From contig NC_089433.1 in assembly GCF_026210795.1 (NCBI RefSeq), positions 4,241,001 through 4,305,000 of the forward strand: a stretch of 64,000 nucleotides of DNA, written 5' to 3'. A program made the translations under genes and the position numbers. How positions within the stretch are numbered: the stretch's first letter is position 1; each line of letters opens with the position of its first letter. Source of the DNA: Rhizophagus irregularis. Its lineage: Eukaryota > Glomeromycota > Glomeromycetes > Glomerales > Glomeraceae. The notes beneath the pieces were generated by a model. The model was not told the origin of the DNA. It saw only the letters and a list, made by a program, of their open reading frames with translations, and did no database searches. Shown here piece by piece: positions 12,561-25,106 of this stretch.

Positions 12561-12662
12561 TATTATGATCCTATCATTAAGATTAGTGCGCGTGCTACGG
12601 TGCTAGTATTATTGTTATATATATTAAAAATTGATTGAATAAATTATATTCCCGGACGGGGA

Positions 12663-12842
12663 TAAATTAGCCCGTTACTGCGTCGCTGCATTTTTAAAAC
12701 TTTGGGATTTTGACTGTCAAGATTTTTAACTGTCAGAATTTGTGACTATCGGGATTTTATTTCAACGGGATTAGGGTTTGTCAGGAACTTGGTGTCGGGA
12801 TTGTAGACTGTCGATTTTATGGTTGTCAGGATTTTGTGGTAA
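12663..12842 (+). repeat. dispersed repeat, copy A (inverted copy at 23,079-23,280)
   Basis: A segment with repeated GGGATTTT/GACTGTC phrases, starting TAAATTAGCCCGTTACTGCG. It is the reverse complement of the segment at 23,079-23,280, apart from substitutions and an extra T run in copy B. No coding content. Confidence 0.75.
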
Positions 12843-13747
12843 AGCCATTCGAGGGGACATATATATAATTGGTTAATTTTGATAAATCTTAAAATAAATT
12901 TGTTTAGGTTCTACTTGGTCTTTTTTATCTTTTGCATGGAAATCTTTAAATACAATTTAAAAAAGAAAGAAAGGTATTTTATTGAGGGGCTCGTAAATTT
13001 CATATTTTTCAATAATAAATATTATTAATATTAATATAAAATAAATTTAAGTATTATTACTTAATTTTTAAATTGTATATTGACTTCATTACCTTTACCA
13101 ACTTGATCGTTAAAATTTTTGAATCAAATTATTTTGTCAAATGAGATCTTTTAAGATTTTATATTTATCGTTATATATAACATATAAAAATCGTTTATGA
13201 ATTTGATAACGATTTTTTTCATTAAACCGAGTGTAATTGAGTTAATGATCACATGTCTGGATTTTTTTTGGAATAAAAAACTAGATGATCATTTGTTGGG
13301 AAAATTTTTTATAGGGTATCTTTTTTTCGTTCATCAATCAGGCATTATTATTTAACAAAGTAAAACATATGGACGTATGACGTAATATGTGATAGGCATC
13401 ATCCTGTACTTTGACTAATTTGGCTTTTTCATGAACAACTATTATAGGCTCATAAATCATAATATGCTAAACTATATTATATTAAATCATATCCCATATT
13501 ATGTTGTCATAATTTTTTTTTACTTTCTTCTATAGTTATCTAAATCAATCAAATGGCTTCCGAATTAATAAGTATAATGAACTTTTTATGATCAGATTAG
13601 GTAAGTCCCGACGCTAAGAATTAGAAATAAATAAACTTGGTGACGGTCGATCAAATTCTCTATTTTGATGAAATTTCTTCGTGAAATAAAACAATTCATT
13701 CAAATTTAAAAGATAATCGAATCAAAAAATATATTAAATCTTCGATC

Positions 13748-15258
13748 ATGAGTTATCCGCAAAAAAAATTGATAAAAGATATTGATCCTAACGAGGTTCA
13801 AAAATTTAAAGAATCATTTGATAATAATATTACTAAAGTATTAACAGAAGTTGATGAAGGATATGAAGAGAGTATAACGAGATGGGCTGATAACTCAATT
13901 AGAAAAGCAGGAATTGTTGTTCAAGCGACATGTCTTAATGATATCGTTAAAACTGTTAATTTTGCTAATAAAAATAATTTGGATTTTGCTGTATGTTGTG
14001 GTGGTCATTCAACTTCTGGTAGTTCAAGTTCTGAAGGAGGAATAGTATTAAATATGAGAAAATTGAATAAAGTAAGAGTTGATACTGAAAAGAAATTAAT
14101 TTATGCTCAAGGTGGTGCATTATTCGGTGAAGTTGATAGTGAAGCTTGGAAATATGGGTTAGCTACCGTAGGAGGTATAGTTCATCGTACGGGAATTGGT
14201 GGATTATCATTAGGAGGTGGTTTTGGTTACTTAACAAGTAAACATGGATTAACAGTTGATAATGTGATGGGAGCTACAATAGTTACTGCAGATGGAGAAG
14301 TAAGAGAATTATCAGCTAACAAGAATGAAGATTTATTTTGGGCGATTAGAGGATGTGGAATTAATTTTGGTGTTGTTTATGAATTTATTTTTAAAGCTCA
14401 TGAACAAAAAGAAATTGTCGTCGGTTTGTTAGCATTTCCTGCTGAAAAATTAGATTCGGCCGTTGAAGCCACTAATACATGGCTTAGAAATCGTGGAATT
14501 GATGAAAATATCACCTTTATCATTAATAGACTCCCTCCGGAAAATAAGGTATTTATATAATATCCTAGCTTATATACGATATATACGATATCTATTACAA
14601 CGCGGATATTTACGTTTTTGATTCTTTTCAGCCAACCATCAAGCTCGTGTTATTTTCTAATGATCCATCGGAACAAGTTTTTCGAAAAACATTTTCAATT
14701 ATTTATGAATGTGGTGAACCAATATATGAAAAAGTAGAACGTATGCCATATCCCAAATTAAATATGTTATTGGATGAATCCTCCAACTATGGAATTCGTA
14801 AAGCAGTACTCAGCGCGCAAGTTGATCATTTTAATATCTCAAGCGTTCGTGAAGCCTATGATTCTTTTGTCAATTTTACAAATGAAAATCCGGAAGCCAC
14901 TTACTCATTTATCGCAATTGATTTAATTGATGGCAAAAAAATTGCTTCAATACCTTCTGATTCTACAGCATTTCATCCTCGTAAACAATTTTATAACATA
15001 GCTATAATTCAAAGATGGAATACTAAACACTATGATAAAATTGTTTATAATTGGGGAAAAAATGTTCAAAGTATTTTTAATAAAGATGGAGATAAATCTC
15101 TTTATGTTAATTTTATGGATACTACCACAGAACATGTATATAAAAATGAAGAGATGTTGAAAAATGTATGGGGTAAAAATTATGAAAAATTAAAAGAATT
15201 GAAAAGAAAATATGATCCAAACGTCTTATTCAGAAAGGGTGCTGTCATCTTCCCATAA
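13748..15258 (+). CDS. FAD-linked oxidase (berberine-bridge-enzyme-like), copy 2
   Basis: Paralogue of the gene at 9150, with exons 13748-14548 and 14632-15258. The 83-bp intron (14549-14631) sits at the identical codon boundary, after AAT AAG. The product is again 475 aa. Exon 1 differs from copy 1 at about 16 of 267 residues by eye; exon 2 has diverged more. H87 and the [14 protein letters not shown] run are kept. H147 of copy 1 is R147 here, next to the FAD-contact loop. The start context (TCTTCGATCATGAGTTATCC) is shared, so both copies probably keep similar promoters. The two genes are a recent tandem duplication, with starts 4,598 bp apart; substrate differences cannot be told from sequence. 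Confidence 0.88.
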
Positions 15259-15592
15259 TGTATTAGATAGGATTTTTGGAATTATTTTTTATATATACTT
15301 TATAGCATGTAAATTTTTCATATTTTAAATTTTAAATGAGCCATATATTATATTATCCAATAAAAAATTTTATGATATTTAACGAAATTAATTTAAAAAA
15401 TCAAATATAAATATAAATGTTAATATTTTGTCACATTAAAGAGTAATTGTGCACTGCTTTTTTAACTCTATTAATTGCATATAAATTTTTTCTTTTTCTT
15501 CTGATGAAATTGTTGATGTTTTAGCATCTAATCTTGATTATTCTTCTTGTAATAATTTTCTGTTAAATGATGAATCTGGTGTCACTGATATG

Positions 15593-15816
15593 TAGTGCTT
15601 CGATCCGGATGAAAACTTGAATATTTTCATGTGACGATTATGGCTGAGAAAGATTATGAATTTCAGATTTAAACAGACTATAATTTAAACCAACATTAAA
15701 GTATTATTATCCCAAAAATTCATACTAATTCTGGCCAAACTCATAGTGCCAGCGAAATTTAATGAAATTCAATCCGGATGAAAATCCGGATAAAACCGCT
15801 ACGGATCGAAGCACTA
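15593..15816. mobile_element. 224-bp hAT-like MITE with perfect 8-bp target duplication
   Basis: The perfect 15-bp terminal inverted repeat TAGTGCTTCGATCCG (15593) pairs with CGGATCGAAGCACTA (ending 15816). The flanks are CTGATATG at 15585-15592 and 15817-15824. The 8-bp duplication and TAGTG ends are typical of non-autonomous hAT elements. No coding content. Confidence 0.85.
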
Positions 15817-15877
15817 CTGATATGAGCGTATGTGATCAATTTTTTTTTTTGTAGGGGCTTCTTCAGCTTTCTTACTA

Positions 15878-16045
15878 CAGTCAGAACTCGATATAACGAA
15901 CCCTCCGGTTCAATGAGAAAAATCGGTATATCAAAATTTATAAGTTTTATAATTGTTATAACGATTTTTATATGAATCTTAAAAAATCGCTTTCTTTATC
16001 GTGAAATTCGTTATATCGCATAGTCGTTATATCGAGTCCTGACTG
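15878..16045. mobile_element. 168-bp pogo/Tigger-like MITE with TA target duplication
   Basis: The left end CAGTCAGAACTCGATATAAC and right end GTTATATCGAGTCCTGACTG are inverted partners over about 22 bp with one mismatch. It is flanked by TA on both sides (15876-15877 and 16046-16047). CAGT ends with a TATAACG phrase and a TA duplication are the pogo/Tigger (Tc1-mariner) signature. It is non-autonomous. Confidence 0.85.
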
Positions 16046-16457
16046 TAATTAATTAATCATTTGACAAAATGATGTGATTCAAAAATTGGTTAGGAAAAGT
16101 TGTAAGGGTAACATTAAAAAAAATATTAAATAATCCATATATATATATATATCACATGTTAAGTACTTTCAGAAAAATGATCAACTATCACTGAAGATTT
16201 ATTAGAACGTTTAGCAGGAATCACGTTAGTTTATCTCAGAAAATAAACGTAAAAATACTGAACAATAAGGTGGCAATGAAAATTTGATTAGTCAGAAATT
16301 AAATTGACAGATCAATTGAATTACTATTCATGGACAAAAGATATGGAAGTGCAGACTATCTCTTTTTTCATAAAGTTAGCTAGTCTAATTGGCTAAAATG
16401 TTAATGGAATATATGTATAAAAGAGATCATTCAAAGCACAACTTTAAATAATAATAT

Positions 16458-16706
16458 ATTACCGTACCGCACTGCACATAATACCCCGGGTATTATACAA
16501 AATACCTGATTTAAAAATTATATAATACCCGTGGGCACATTGTGAGATACCGGGTATGAGGGGTACATAATAATTTTAACCAGGATTAAGCTAAAGTTAC
16601 CAGAATTAAGGGGGTACTAATTGAGAGTAAGAATTTTATATCTAGTCGGGTCTTATAACGTGGGGTACTAACTTTGGGGGATACTATAGGCAGTGTTGTA
16701 CGGTAA
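16458..16706. mobile_element. about 249-bp MITE with ATTACCGTAC ends
   Basis: The left end ATTACCGTACCGCACTGC followed by ATAATACCCC is inverted at the right as GGATACTATAGGCAGTGTTG, then TACGGTAAT. The interior is rich in (G/A)GGTAC and ATACCC phrases. The target duplication is unclear. A weakly similar fragment lies near 20,940-21,030. Confidence 0.65.
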
Positions 16707-17740
16707 TGTAATAAATTTGGTTAAGACTATAAAAATAATTGTTTATTGCTTAGTCTTATCCTCGTTTAATATGGTTGTTGAATATTTGTTTTGTTTCAAA
16801 TATAGTTAATAATAATGGAAAGATTATCACAATATTTCGAACAATTTTTATAAAGTACTTTTATAATCTTGTATACTTTTCAAATATTATTATATTATTA
16901 AAAATTTTTATAGACTAATGCATCATTGTACCATTCTAAATTAAGTTGATTGAAGGCCCAACACTTTAGCGCAAATCAAAGTGTATTTATTTTGTTATAC
17001 TGAATCATACACTATATATTTCATATAAAGTAAAATTCGAATAACAAAAGAGCGACTTTTATTAGAAGTTTTCACAGTCCTGAGACACTTTATTTACCGA
17101 AGTGATGCTATCATAAAATGGAAATTCCTTACTTAACGTTAGTCGCGCCTCGCGCGCAATCTTAAGTTGATCGTAATGATTGGGCAATCACATTAAGGGA
17201 AGCGTTTGAATCGATTTTTTTTCAAAGCTTAAAATTTATTATGTGAGGATGCCAATGTTTGAATGATCAAGATCACGTACCGTCATACCGAGCATTTAAT
17301 AATTAAAAGCTTCTGCTGAGCTAAATATTTAACTTATTTCATTATGTTAGTAATGGATTGCGAAATCAATAATTTTATATTATAGTTTATTCTATGGATT
17401 CAGAGACATCGAAACGCGTATTATCAGGTATTTGATTTTAAATAATGAATAAATCTGTAAAAATGTCAAAATGATTCATATTTATATATCATTTTTTTTT
17501 AATATTCAATTTCGTATAATTTCCAGAATTTTTCTTTTTTTTATACATTCACTTATTAAGTATAATTACGGTAAGTATAATGAAAAAAAAAATATATAAA
17601 TATAATGATAGAATCATATAAATCATACAAAATAAAAAAAATTATATCAGATATTGTATTCCATTCATTCATTACCCAATTTTTTTTAATGTCATGCGTG
17701 TTAGATATCGTGACGATTTTTCTTTTTTTACCATAATAAT

Positions 17741-17815
17741 ATTTTACCATAATAGTATTTTATCATAATAGTATTTTATCATAATATTATCATAATATTA
17801 TCATAATATTATTTT
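17741..17815. repeat. short tandem repeat ATAATAGTATTTTATC
   Basis: Four to five imperfect copies of a 16-18 bp unit (CATAATAGTATTTTA) followed by ATCATAATATT units. AT-only, non-coding. Confidence 0.75.
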
Positions 17816-19936
17816 ACCTTATTACCAACTATTTACAGTAAATTTATTTTTAGTTTTTTTTTTCTATTATTTTAAGTTTTACACCTACACTTAATCCGAA
17901 TTGTATATCATTACTATATTTCATTAAATAATTGTAAAAGATCGTTAAATGTGATACAGTTTTATATTTGTTATTAAATACATTAAAAAGATCGTAGTAT
18001 TTTAAGTAATCTATGTATATTATTGTATTGATAATAAAATATTATTATTTATTGTTCTAATTAATTTATGAAGTAATAAAGAAATCTAATTATAGTAAAA
18101 ATAATCTAAATCATTCATACTTGAGAGAGAACATTTAGAACATTTACAACAATAAAAAATTTAGGTAACATGAATATTTATTTAATATTGTAACTTAATT
18201 TAGGGATTTCTTAATTGATTATTTAATTTTTTTTGAAATCAAAAAATTTATTAGTCGGAATTTAACTTGATCGATATCTTAAAAATAATAATAATAAAAT
18301 TCAATTAACCCCATGCATTGTAGATCTATTTAATTAAATACATCAAATGTGTTATATAATATATATTAAATTATTATTATTAATTCTATAGAAGTAAATT
18401 TTTAAAGGTTCTTATCTTAAAATATTTATAAATTTTATTGCTTACGAAAACGCCAAGGAATAGTAATGATCATGAATAATTTAATTATTATACACAATTT
18501 TTCTTGATCGTCGAGACGTCAACACTTTACATATACACGTGACTATAGCGGTAAATCACGTTCAGAATTATACGGTATAATTGTTAATACAATTTACATT
18601 TTTTTTTTTACTTTATTACTTGTTAACCTTAAAGAGAGTATTCGGCTTCAATTTTTACCGATAAAGGATATTATAGGAATAACGTAAGCATTATTAAAAA
18701 GGGTATAGCGTATATGTAATTAGTAATCAAAGTAAAAGAATCTATACCATGATTACTAAAATATTTAGATGTTTTCTAATGTCGATAAATGCTGTGGATC
18801 GTATTACCAGATAATTAATGCAGGTGTTTACATAACTGGAACAAAGTGAATGCATTATGAAATATCAACCAAATAAAATGACATGGTTTGGCGTTATTGC
18901 ATCATTATTAAACGCTGATATTAATAACAACTATGAATCATGATACATTAAATTATTCTGATGGATGCTGATACAAGTACGATAATCAAACGCCAAGCAT
19001 TACGATACGAAAAATAAACCTAAAATTAGCTACACAATGATTTTCTACAATTATTTGTCTGATCCTTGTAACAGATTTATCAAAATAAATCGTGCGGGGG
19101 ATATCGATTTAAAAGAAGATATTTATTTATTACATTCATTTAATAATTGATACTATGCTCTAGGACTTGAATAATTAATTAACGATTTTTAACTTGTAAT
19201 GAAATCTTATCCAAAGAATTTTTTTTCAATTATTTCCATATAAAGACGACTTATTATACGAATTTAGAAATTATCAAAACCAGTAAATTAAATAATGATA
19301 TTGTTACATAATATAATCATGTGCATTTAATATTTGGTCTCTAACTGTATCACACTTAATGATCGATAATCAATATATAGAATATAGTAATGATATACAC
19401 AAAGAGAAAGGGATAACCGCTATAAATATATGATACATAAATAAAACTATCCGTAAAATTAATTTTTGTAACAAATATGACAAATCTAATTATAAAGTTA
19501 TTAAAATTCACAGAGAATAAATAGCGAATAGATAAAGATTATTATGGATTTAAACATAATTCTGGCCGAGATCATTTTAAAAAGTAAGTTACCATAGTTC
19601 TGGCAAAAGATTATCCTGGCTCGCATCAAGTATTATGTGTTACGTCAGTTACATGATCTTTGACGATAAAATTATAATATCTTTTAAACTCCCACATTGA
19701 AATTGAACGAATACTGCAGCTAGAATAAAAATTAGTAACGAATAGCACCGTGTGGTTTATCGGCAAACGAAAGCACTATAGTTGTACATTTCCAGAAATA
19801 AGCACTGGCCGAGGTCATCATAATGTGGGCCAAAATCGTTGTAATTCTCATAAAGGTAAACTATAAGTCGAGGACAATTTGAAAATTAAAAATTATGAAT
19901 TATCCTCGTTAAAAAAAAAATTTTTTTATTCTTTAA

Positions 19937-20530
19937 TTAATGCAATTCATCATTGTTTTTAATATAAACAACAAATTTCTTTCCAATACCAATAACATTC
20001 TTTCGTATCCTTCTATGATTCTGATTGAGATTACATTTATTATCGATTGAAATTAACTTTGTAACAAAAATAAAATTTATAATTCCACCTTCTCTTTTAT
20101 TAATGAACAAATTATCATTCCCAATTACAATTTTAGAAGCACCTTTAGCACCTTTATCATCATCATCGAAATCTTCAATTTCAAAATAAAGATTGGAAAC
20201 ATCATGCTGAGTAACCCGAGTAACATTATTAATTTCTCCTGAAACTTGAATAATTCCATTTGGAAATTGTGAGAAATTAATTATTCCAATTTCATTCTCA
20301 TCATTCGTAAATTTACTTTTAATCACTTTTGTAACTTTACATCCTATCGGAATGTCTTCTTGATATAGGTTTAAATACGTATTATTATTATTATCAGGAA
20401 CCGTAATCATCGAATTATTTTCGTTAATAGTCAGTTGTAATAATAATTCAACTGGACTTTGTATGTGTGTCACAAGTATCCAAAGACATACAGATAATAA
20501 CATTATGGCCAACGTTAAATCGGATGCCAT
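19937..20530 (-). CDS. small secreted protein of unknown function
   Basis: A 197-aa protein starting at MASDLTLAIML; in-frame upstream Met codons exist, but this start gives a clean signal peptide. The hydrophobic core is residues 6-22, followed by THIQSP. The mature part is hydrophilic, with three or four N-linked glycosylation-type sites (NNT, NVT and similar near residues 45-105), a short DDDDKGAKGA stretch near residue 122 and two Cys after the signal peptide. No known domain recognised. In a root-symbiotic or plant-associated fungus such proteins are candidate effectors or cell-wall proteins, but that is inference from secretion alone. Introns at the 5' end cannot be excluded. Confidence 0.6.
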   Translation of the reverse strand: MASDLTLAIMLLSVCLWILVTHIQSPVELLLQLTINENNSMITVPDNNNNTYLNLYQEDIPIGCKVTKVIKSKFTNDENEIGIINFSQFPNGIIQVSGEINNVTRVTQHDVSNLYFEIEDFDDDDKGAKGASKIVIGNDNLFINKREGGIINFIFVTKLISIDNKCNLNQNHRRIRKNVIGIGKKFVVYIKNNDELH

Positions 20531-21064
20531 TTTTTTTATTATGATATAATAAGAAAAGATTTTTTTTTCTTTTTCTTGAGAAGAAAAGGTAAAAATAAAG
20601 GTAGGCGGAATATTCGGGTGAGTTTCAGTAAAAGCATTTCTTTTTGGGCGTATTTTTTGTTTTTGTTGATCACACTTTGTAACAATCAAAGTTTATAAAG
20701 TTTTACTTATTATTTCTTTTTATTTAGAAATAAACGTGTAACAAAGTAACAGTGATTTTGATAATCTTTCTATTTTATAAATATAATAAATATAATAAAT
20801 ATACTTTTTTATCTCAACAATCTTGGTACAAATATACAATTTTAGCATTTTTATTTTTTTGTGTTAAATATATATTACATTTTGAGTATTTTATTATTAA
20901 AATACAAAATTTAGTTATCTGAATTAAAAAATACTAAAATATTCCGCGCACAATATAAAAATTATAACTTACTGTAATTGTATAATACTAATTAATACCC
21001 ACGGCTACTTTGTGCGATAAAAGAAACCTAATTACCAGAATTAAAAAGGCTTTTAAGAATTAAA
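20531..21064. other. intergenic region upstream of the secreted-protein gene
   Basis: Contains the promoter side of the minus-strand secreted protein and the 3' end of the next minus-strand gene. A fragment at 20,940-21,050 resembles the MITE at 16,458. No other feature seen. Confidence 0.45.
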
Positions 21065-22086
21065 TTATTTTTGTTTGGCATTATTCGGTAACATTTGATG
21101 AATAGATTTACTACGAAGACAAATTCCTATAATAAATAATAATAAAAAAATTAAAAAAAATTGTAAATTAAATCATTAATAAATAATAATAATATATTAA
21201 AATACGTACCAATAATTACTGCTATTAAGATTAAAAAAATAATAAGTAAAAACGTTAACCAAAACTTTTTCGTGAATTTTTTTGTTTCAATATCTCTCCA
21301 AGGCATCTCCCATAATTTTTTCCAAGAATTTAATTTATTAGATTTATATTCTTCACCCTTTTCGCTTGCATTTAAATCATTATTTACGTAATTATTATCT
21401 TCAGAACCAGATGATGAAGCGTATTGTAGTTGAGATTCATCAATTTGAGATTCTTGAGATTCATCAACTTGAGATTCGTCAATTTGTGATAAATTTGATG
21501 AATGAGTAATAAATCTAACTTTTTTCCTATTATTAGTATTATTATTATTATTATCTAGGTTTGAAGATAAATTACTTTTATTTGAATCTAATAAAGAAAA
21601 TTTTGATAAAATTGGACTCGAAGAATATGGTTCAGGAACCCAAGATGTATCATAAGGATTTAATAAAGGATTTAAATGTTTTAATTCTTCCATATTTCCT
21701 GCTATATTTTTATTTTCTTTTTCTTTTTCTTTTTCCTTTTCTTTTTGGTTATTTCCATTTACATCTACATTATTAAATGAGTCAGCATTAAATATTTTAT
21801 CATAAAGACTTAAATTATCAAGTAAAGAATAATTTTCATCTAAATTAATAGATTTTGTTTCAAAAGGATAATTTAAATTTTTTATGCTTCTCTGATAATA
21901 TTTGGAACGAGATGAATTACGACGTACTGGCATAGGAGGATCATTTATTGTTGTCGTAAAATGTACCGGTGGCGGTATGGCTGTATCTGAATTTATCGTA
22001 GCTGTAGATATGCGAAGGGATGTTCTTTTACTCGAAAATGAATTATTTGAGTTTCTTTTATCAACTTGTAAATCTTGCATTTTCAT
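21065..22086 (-). CDS. low-complexity protein with one C-terminal membrane helix
   Basis: Two exons, 21210-22086 and 21065-21126, separated by an 83-bp intron (GTACGT donor, TTATTATAG acceptor); the join gives 312 aa. Residues 1-260 are Ser/Asn/acidic and poorly conserved in character, with a KEKEKEKEKE microsatellite run and three tandem QIDESQ/QVDESQ units (about 200-217). Residues about 275-292 form one transmembrane helix (FWLTFLLIIFLILIAVIIG). The spliced tail CLRSKSIHQMLPNNAKQK is short and basic-polar. Without splicing the frame would run into extra hydrophobic intron codons, so the spliced form is preferred. Probably a membrane-anchored protein with its N-terminal part in the cytosol; function unknown. 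Confidence 0.65.
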
Positions 22087-23078
22087 ATTTTTATTTTTTA
22101 ATACTTTTTTATTTTTATTTTTATTTTTTTTAATTAATTATTAGGAGGGAAAAGTAAAAAAAAAAAAATTATTTTTTTTTTGGGTACATTTTTTTTTTTA
22201 ACAATGAAAGGGTAGTCAAGTATTATATGAATAAATATGGCGTAGTAAAATAAATTATAAATAAATTGTCACACAGAAAACTTCCCATTGTCAGTATAAA
22301 TTGCACCAAAGATTATTTATTTATTTACAACAAATAAACTTCAGTTTATAGTAAACATCATTTTTTTTTTAAAAAAGAGTTTATTTTTGGAAAATCTTGT
22401 ATCAAAATTTCGGAATATGAAAAAGTACCTTTTTATGGTTAGTTTAAATGATCTACCAAAAAAGAAAACCGTGTAATACGAGCAATCGTTGACTTTTTTA
22501 ATTTTGTATAAACCGGTAAAAAAATTTAATTTTCTATTTATAGAAATTATCTATAAATTGATTTTATCTGGGCTGAACTTCCAAAAATAAAAAAATTTCC
22601 TTAATAAAATTTTACAATAAAAGAAACCGGAGATTAACTACTTAAATTATGTTAATTATTTTTACTAGGCTAACTGTTTTTTAATTTTTTAATCAAATTT
22701 TTTATTACCTATTATTTAAATATATTAAAATAAATTTTTGTATTACTTAAAATCGCTATTAAGATTTTACCCATGTAAATTATATTATATATTGTCAAAG
22801 AAATTTGAAACCAATTTATAATATAACATCAATTAACTTGTTTGAAGTGTGTCCATCCCGTAAATTTCCAAAGAAAATTTTAATTCAATTTCGTGAGTAA
22901 AGAATTTTCTCGTTGAAACTGCTAGGTGTTAACAATTTTTTGATATAATACGAATTCTTTAATTTTACTAATTGGATAATTGATATTAAAATACTTTTGT
23001 CACAAAAAGATATCAATGTGCAGTTTAGGCTTTCAAGGATATATCAATAAATTTCGCATTATATAATTGGCGTGAAAT

Positions 23079-23280
23079 TACCACAAAATCTCGACAACCA
23101 TAAATCGACAGTCTAACAATCCCGACACCAAGATCCCGACAAACCCAAATCTCGTTGAAATAAAATCTCGTTAGTCAAATTCCGACAGTTAAAAATCTTG
23201 ACAATCAAAATCCCAAAAAATTTTTTTTTTTTTTAAATATAATTTCAAAAATGCAGTGACGCAGTAACGGGTTAATTTAT
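23079..23280 (-). repeat. dispersed repeat, copy B
   Basis: Reverse complement of 12,663-12,842. The shared phrases include ACCACAAAATCTCGACAACC, TCCCGACACCAAGATCCCGA and GCAGTGACGCAGTAACGGGT. A run of about 16 T interrupts it near 23,220. Non-coding. Confidence 0.75.
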
Positions 23281-24642
23281 TGTAAATTTTATTAATACCA
23301 ATGTAAATTGTTTGCAAATTTTATTAATATTAATGTAAATTAACTAACGTTACTATATTAATAATGAAAATTAAAATTTTCTGACTTTTACAGTTTTACA
23401 TTAAATCCTTCAAATAACAAAACTATAATTATTAGTAAAAGCTGCTTCGAGAGGTCAATATTACGAAACTTTTCAGGTATATTGTAAGTATACCCTTACA
23501 TAATATGTTCCATCTTGAAAATCACAAGTATTATAAACTAGTTTCGAAAATATTTTAAAATATTTTACTAATATGGTTAACGCCCACCTCTAATGTATAA
23601 TTATTAATTTCTATTTTAGTTACATTACTTTCTATTTCTATTTCACGTATTTTATTACATCTAGGGTTGTTGTATTTTTAAAAGATATAATTTCTAATTA
23701 CTTTTATATTCGTATATTACAGTATATTGTTCACTTTTTTTTTTGACAAGTTCTCATTTGATTAAGTCATATTCCTATAAGAACACATTATATTTGAAAT
23801 TAAGATAGTTTATTATTTCCTTGTAATAGATATGTAATAAATCTATGCTACTATAAATATAACAATATGCTAAAGTTATATTTATGACTACTACTTATAT
23901 TAATAAATATAAGAATTATCGTAATTGTCAGTTGACAACTTTAAAAATAATTTAGGAATTTAATTGATTGCATTGACAAAAGTAATTCATAAATTTTTTG
24001 AGATGTCAATAAGAGAATCATTAATGGAATTATTAGACTATTTAAAAAAAATAATATTGTTGATTATAAATCATAACTTCGTTTATTTGGTGTCAATTGT
24101 TATACTAAAAAATAGGTTATAAGTCTGTTTACAGATATGAATCAAATAATAAATTCTATTGATTTCTTTCTTTTTTTTCAAGTTACTACAACTTCCAATT
24201 GTTGATATAATTATATACTTAAATTATGGTTATGATGTTATGATAATAAAAATGAATTTTATAAAATATTTTTATAAAAATGTATAGTATTCTAATTTAG
24301 ATAGAGAGAAAAATCAATTATATACTTTGAACTCCTTTAACATGTTTCACATGGAAAATTTTAAACTATTGTTATCAAAAATCAAAATCAAAATCATATG
24401 CACTTTACCTTACATTATTTTAATATAAAGAGGAAATATTAGATGTTGTTGAGAAAGTTTCAATTAGAATTATTTTAACAAAAAGTAAAAATTCTTTAAA
24501 ATTATCATAAAATAATAATAAAGTTGGTGTCATTATTCAAAGAACACTTAAGCTACAACTGAGACATTGAACTTAACATAGCTCAAATTTCCATTACTTG
24601 TATAATACGCTCAGTTAATGAGCATGTTGTAATATAAACATA

Positions 24643-24770
24643 TACTTTGTATAGTGGCTTATCTCAACATGTCCATATTTTATAATTCTTGTATTTTTAT
24701 ATTTAAGAGTGATGAAATCATGGACACATGTTGAAGAGATAAGTTATATTTCTTTTATAGTATTCAAAGT
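24643..24770. repeat. imperfect inverted repeat (hairpin or relic MITE)
   Basis: The left arm ACTTTGTATAGTGGCTTATC and TCAACATGTCCAT is matched by a right arm containing ATGGACACATGTTGAAGAG, ATAAG and ATAGTATTCAAAGT. There is a loop of about 45 nt and a 12-nt bulge in the right arm. No coding content. Confidence 0.5.
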
Positions 24771-25067
24771 TCATTGATTTATAAAGGCTTTGGTTAATAG
24801 TTGTAAATTTTAAATATTTATCAGAAAAAGTATCCATTCAATAATTTTAATTACATAGACTACTAACAGATATATGAATGGATCTGGTTGGGAAATCTAC
24901 AGCTGATACTAATAAAATTAAATTAGTGTAGTCGATACTATACTATATATTGTAATGCCAATATAGGTTTAACAAATAACAAACAAATGCATACCTGATA
25001 TGTTCACATTCACACATAAGCCCTAAAAAATTTATTAAGAAATTAGGATAGAATTAGGAATTTAGGC

Positions 25068-25106
25068 TAGGGTTAGGGTTAGGGTCAGGGTTAGGGTTAG
25101 GGTTAA
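25068..25106 (+). repeat. interstitial telomere-type repeat (TTAGGG)n
   Basis: Six consecutive TAGGGT units with one variant (GGGTCA). They are preceded by degenerate TTAGGAT/TTAGGAA units from 25,042 and followed by TTAAATAT. This is the canonical TTAGGG telomere unit used by many fungi, but unique gene-bearing sequence continues on both sides. Confidence 0.85.

Larger units (their letters stand above)
10652..13747. other. inter-paralogue region packed with nested MITEs
   Basis: No intact gene between the two oxidase copies. It holds a tandem duplication of the 3' flank, three members of a CCCTATAAAAAATT family with 3-bp target duplications, a 721-bp long-inverted-repeat element with one of those members nested inside it, and a dispersed repeat shared with 23.1 kb. 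The open frame 11194-11397 runs through MITE sequence and is rejected as a gene. Confidence 0.65.
15259..19936. other. gene-free region with three MITEs
   Basis: No supportable gene. Three MITEs lie between 15.59 and 16.71 kb. The rest (16.7-19.9 kb) is AT-rich with short repeats of the ATAATAGTATTTT type at 17,741-17,815. The frame 17556-17750 is a Tyr/Ile/Phe-rich artefact. Confidence 0.55.
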
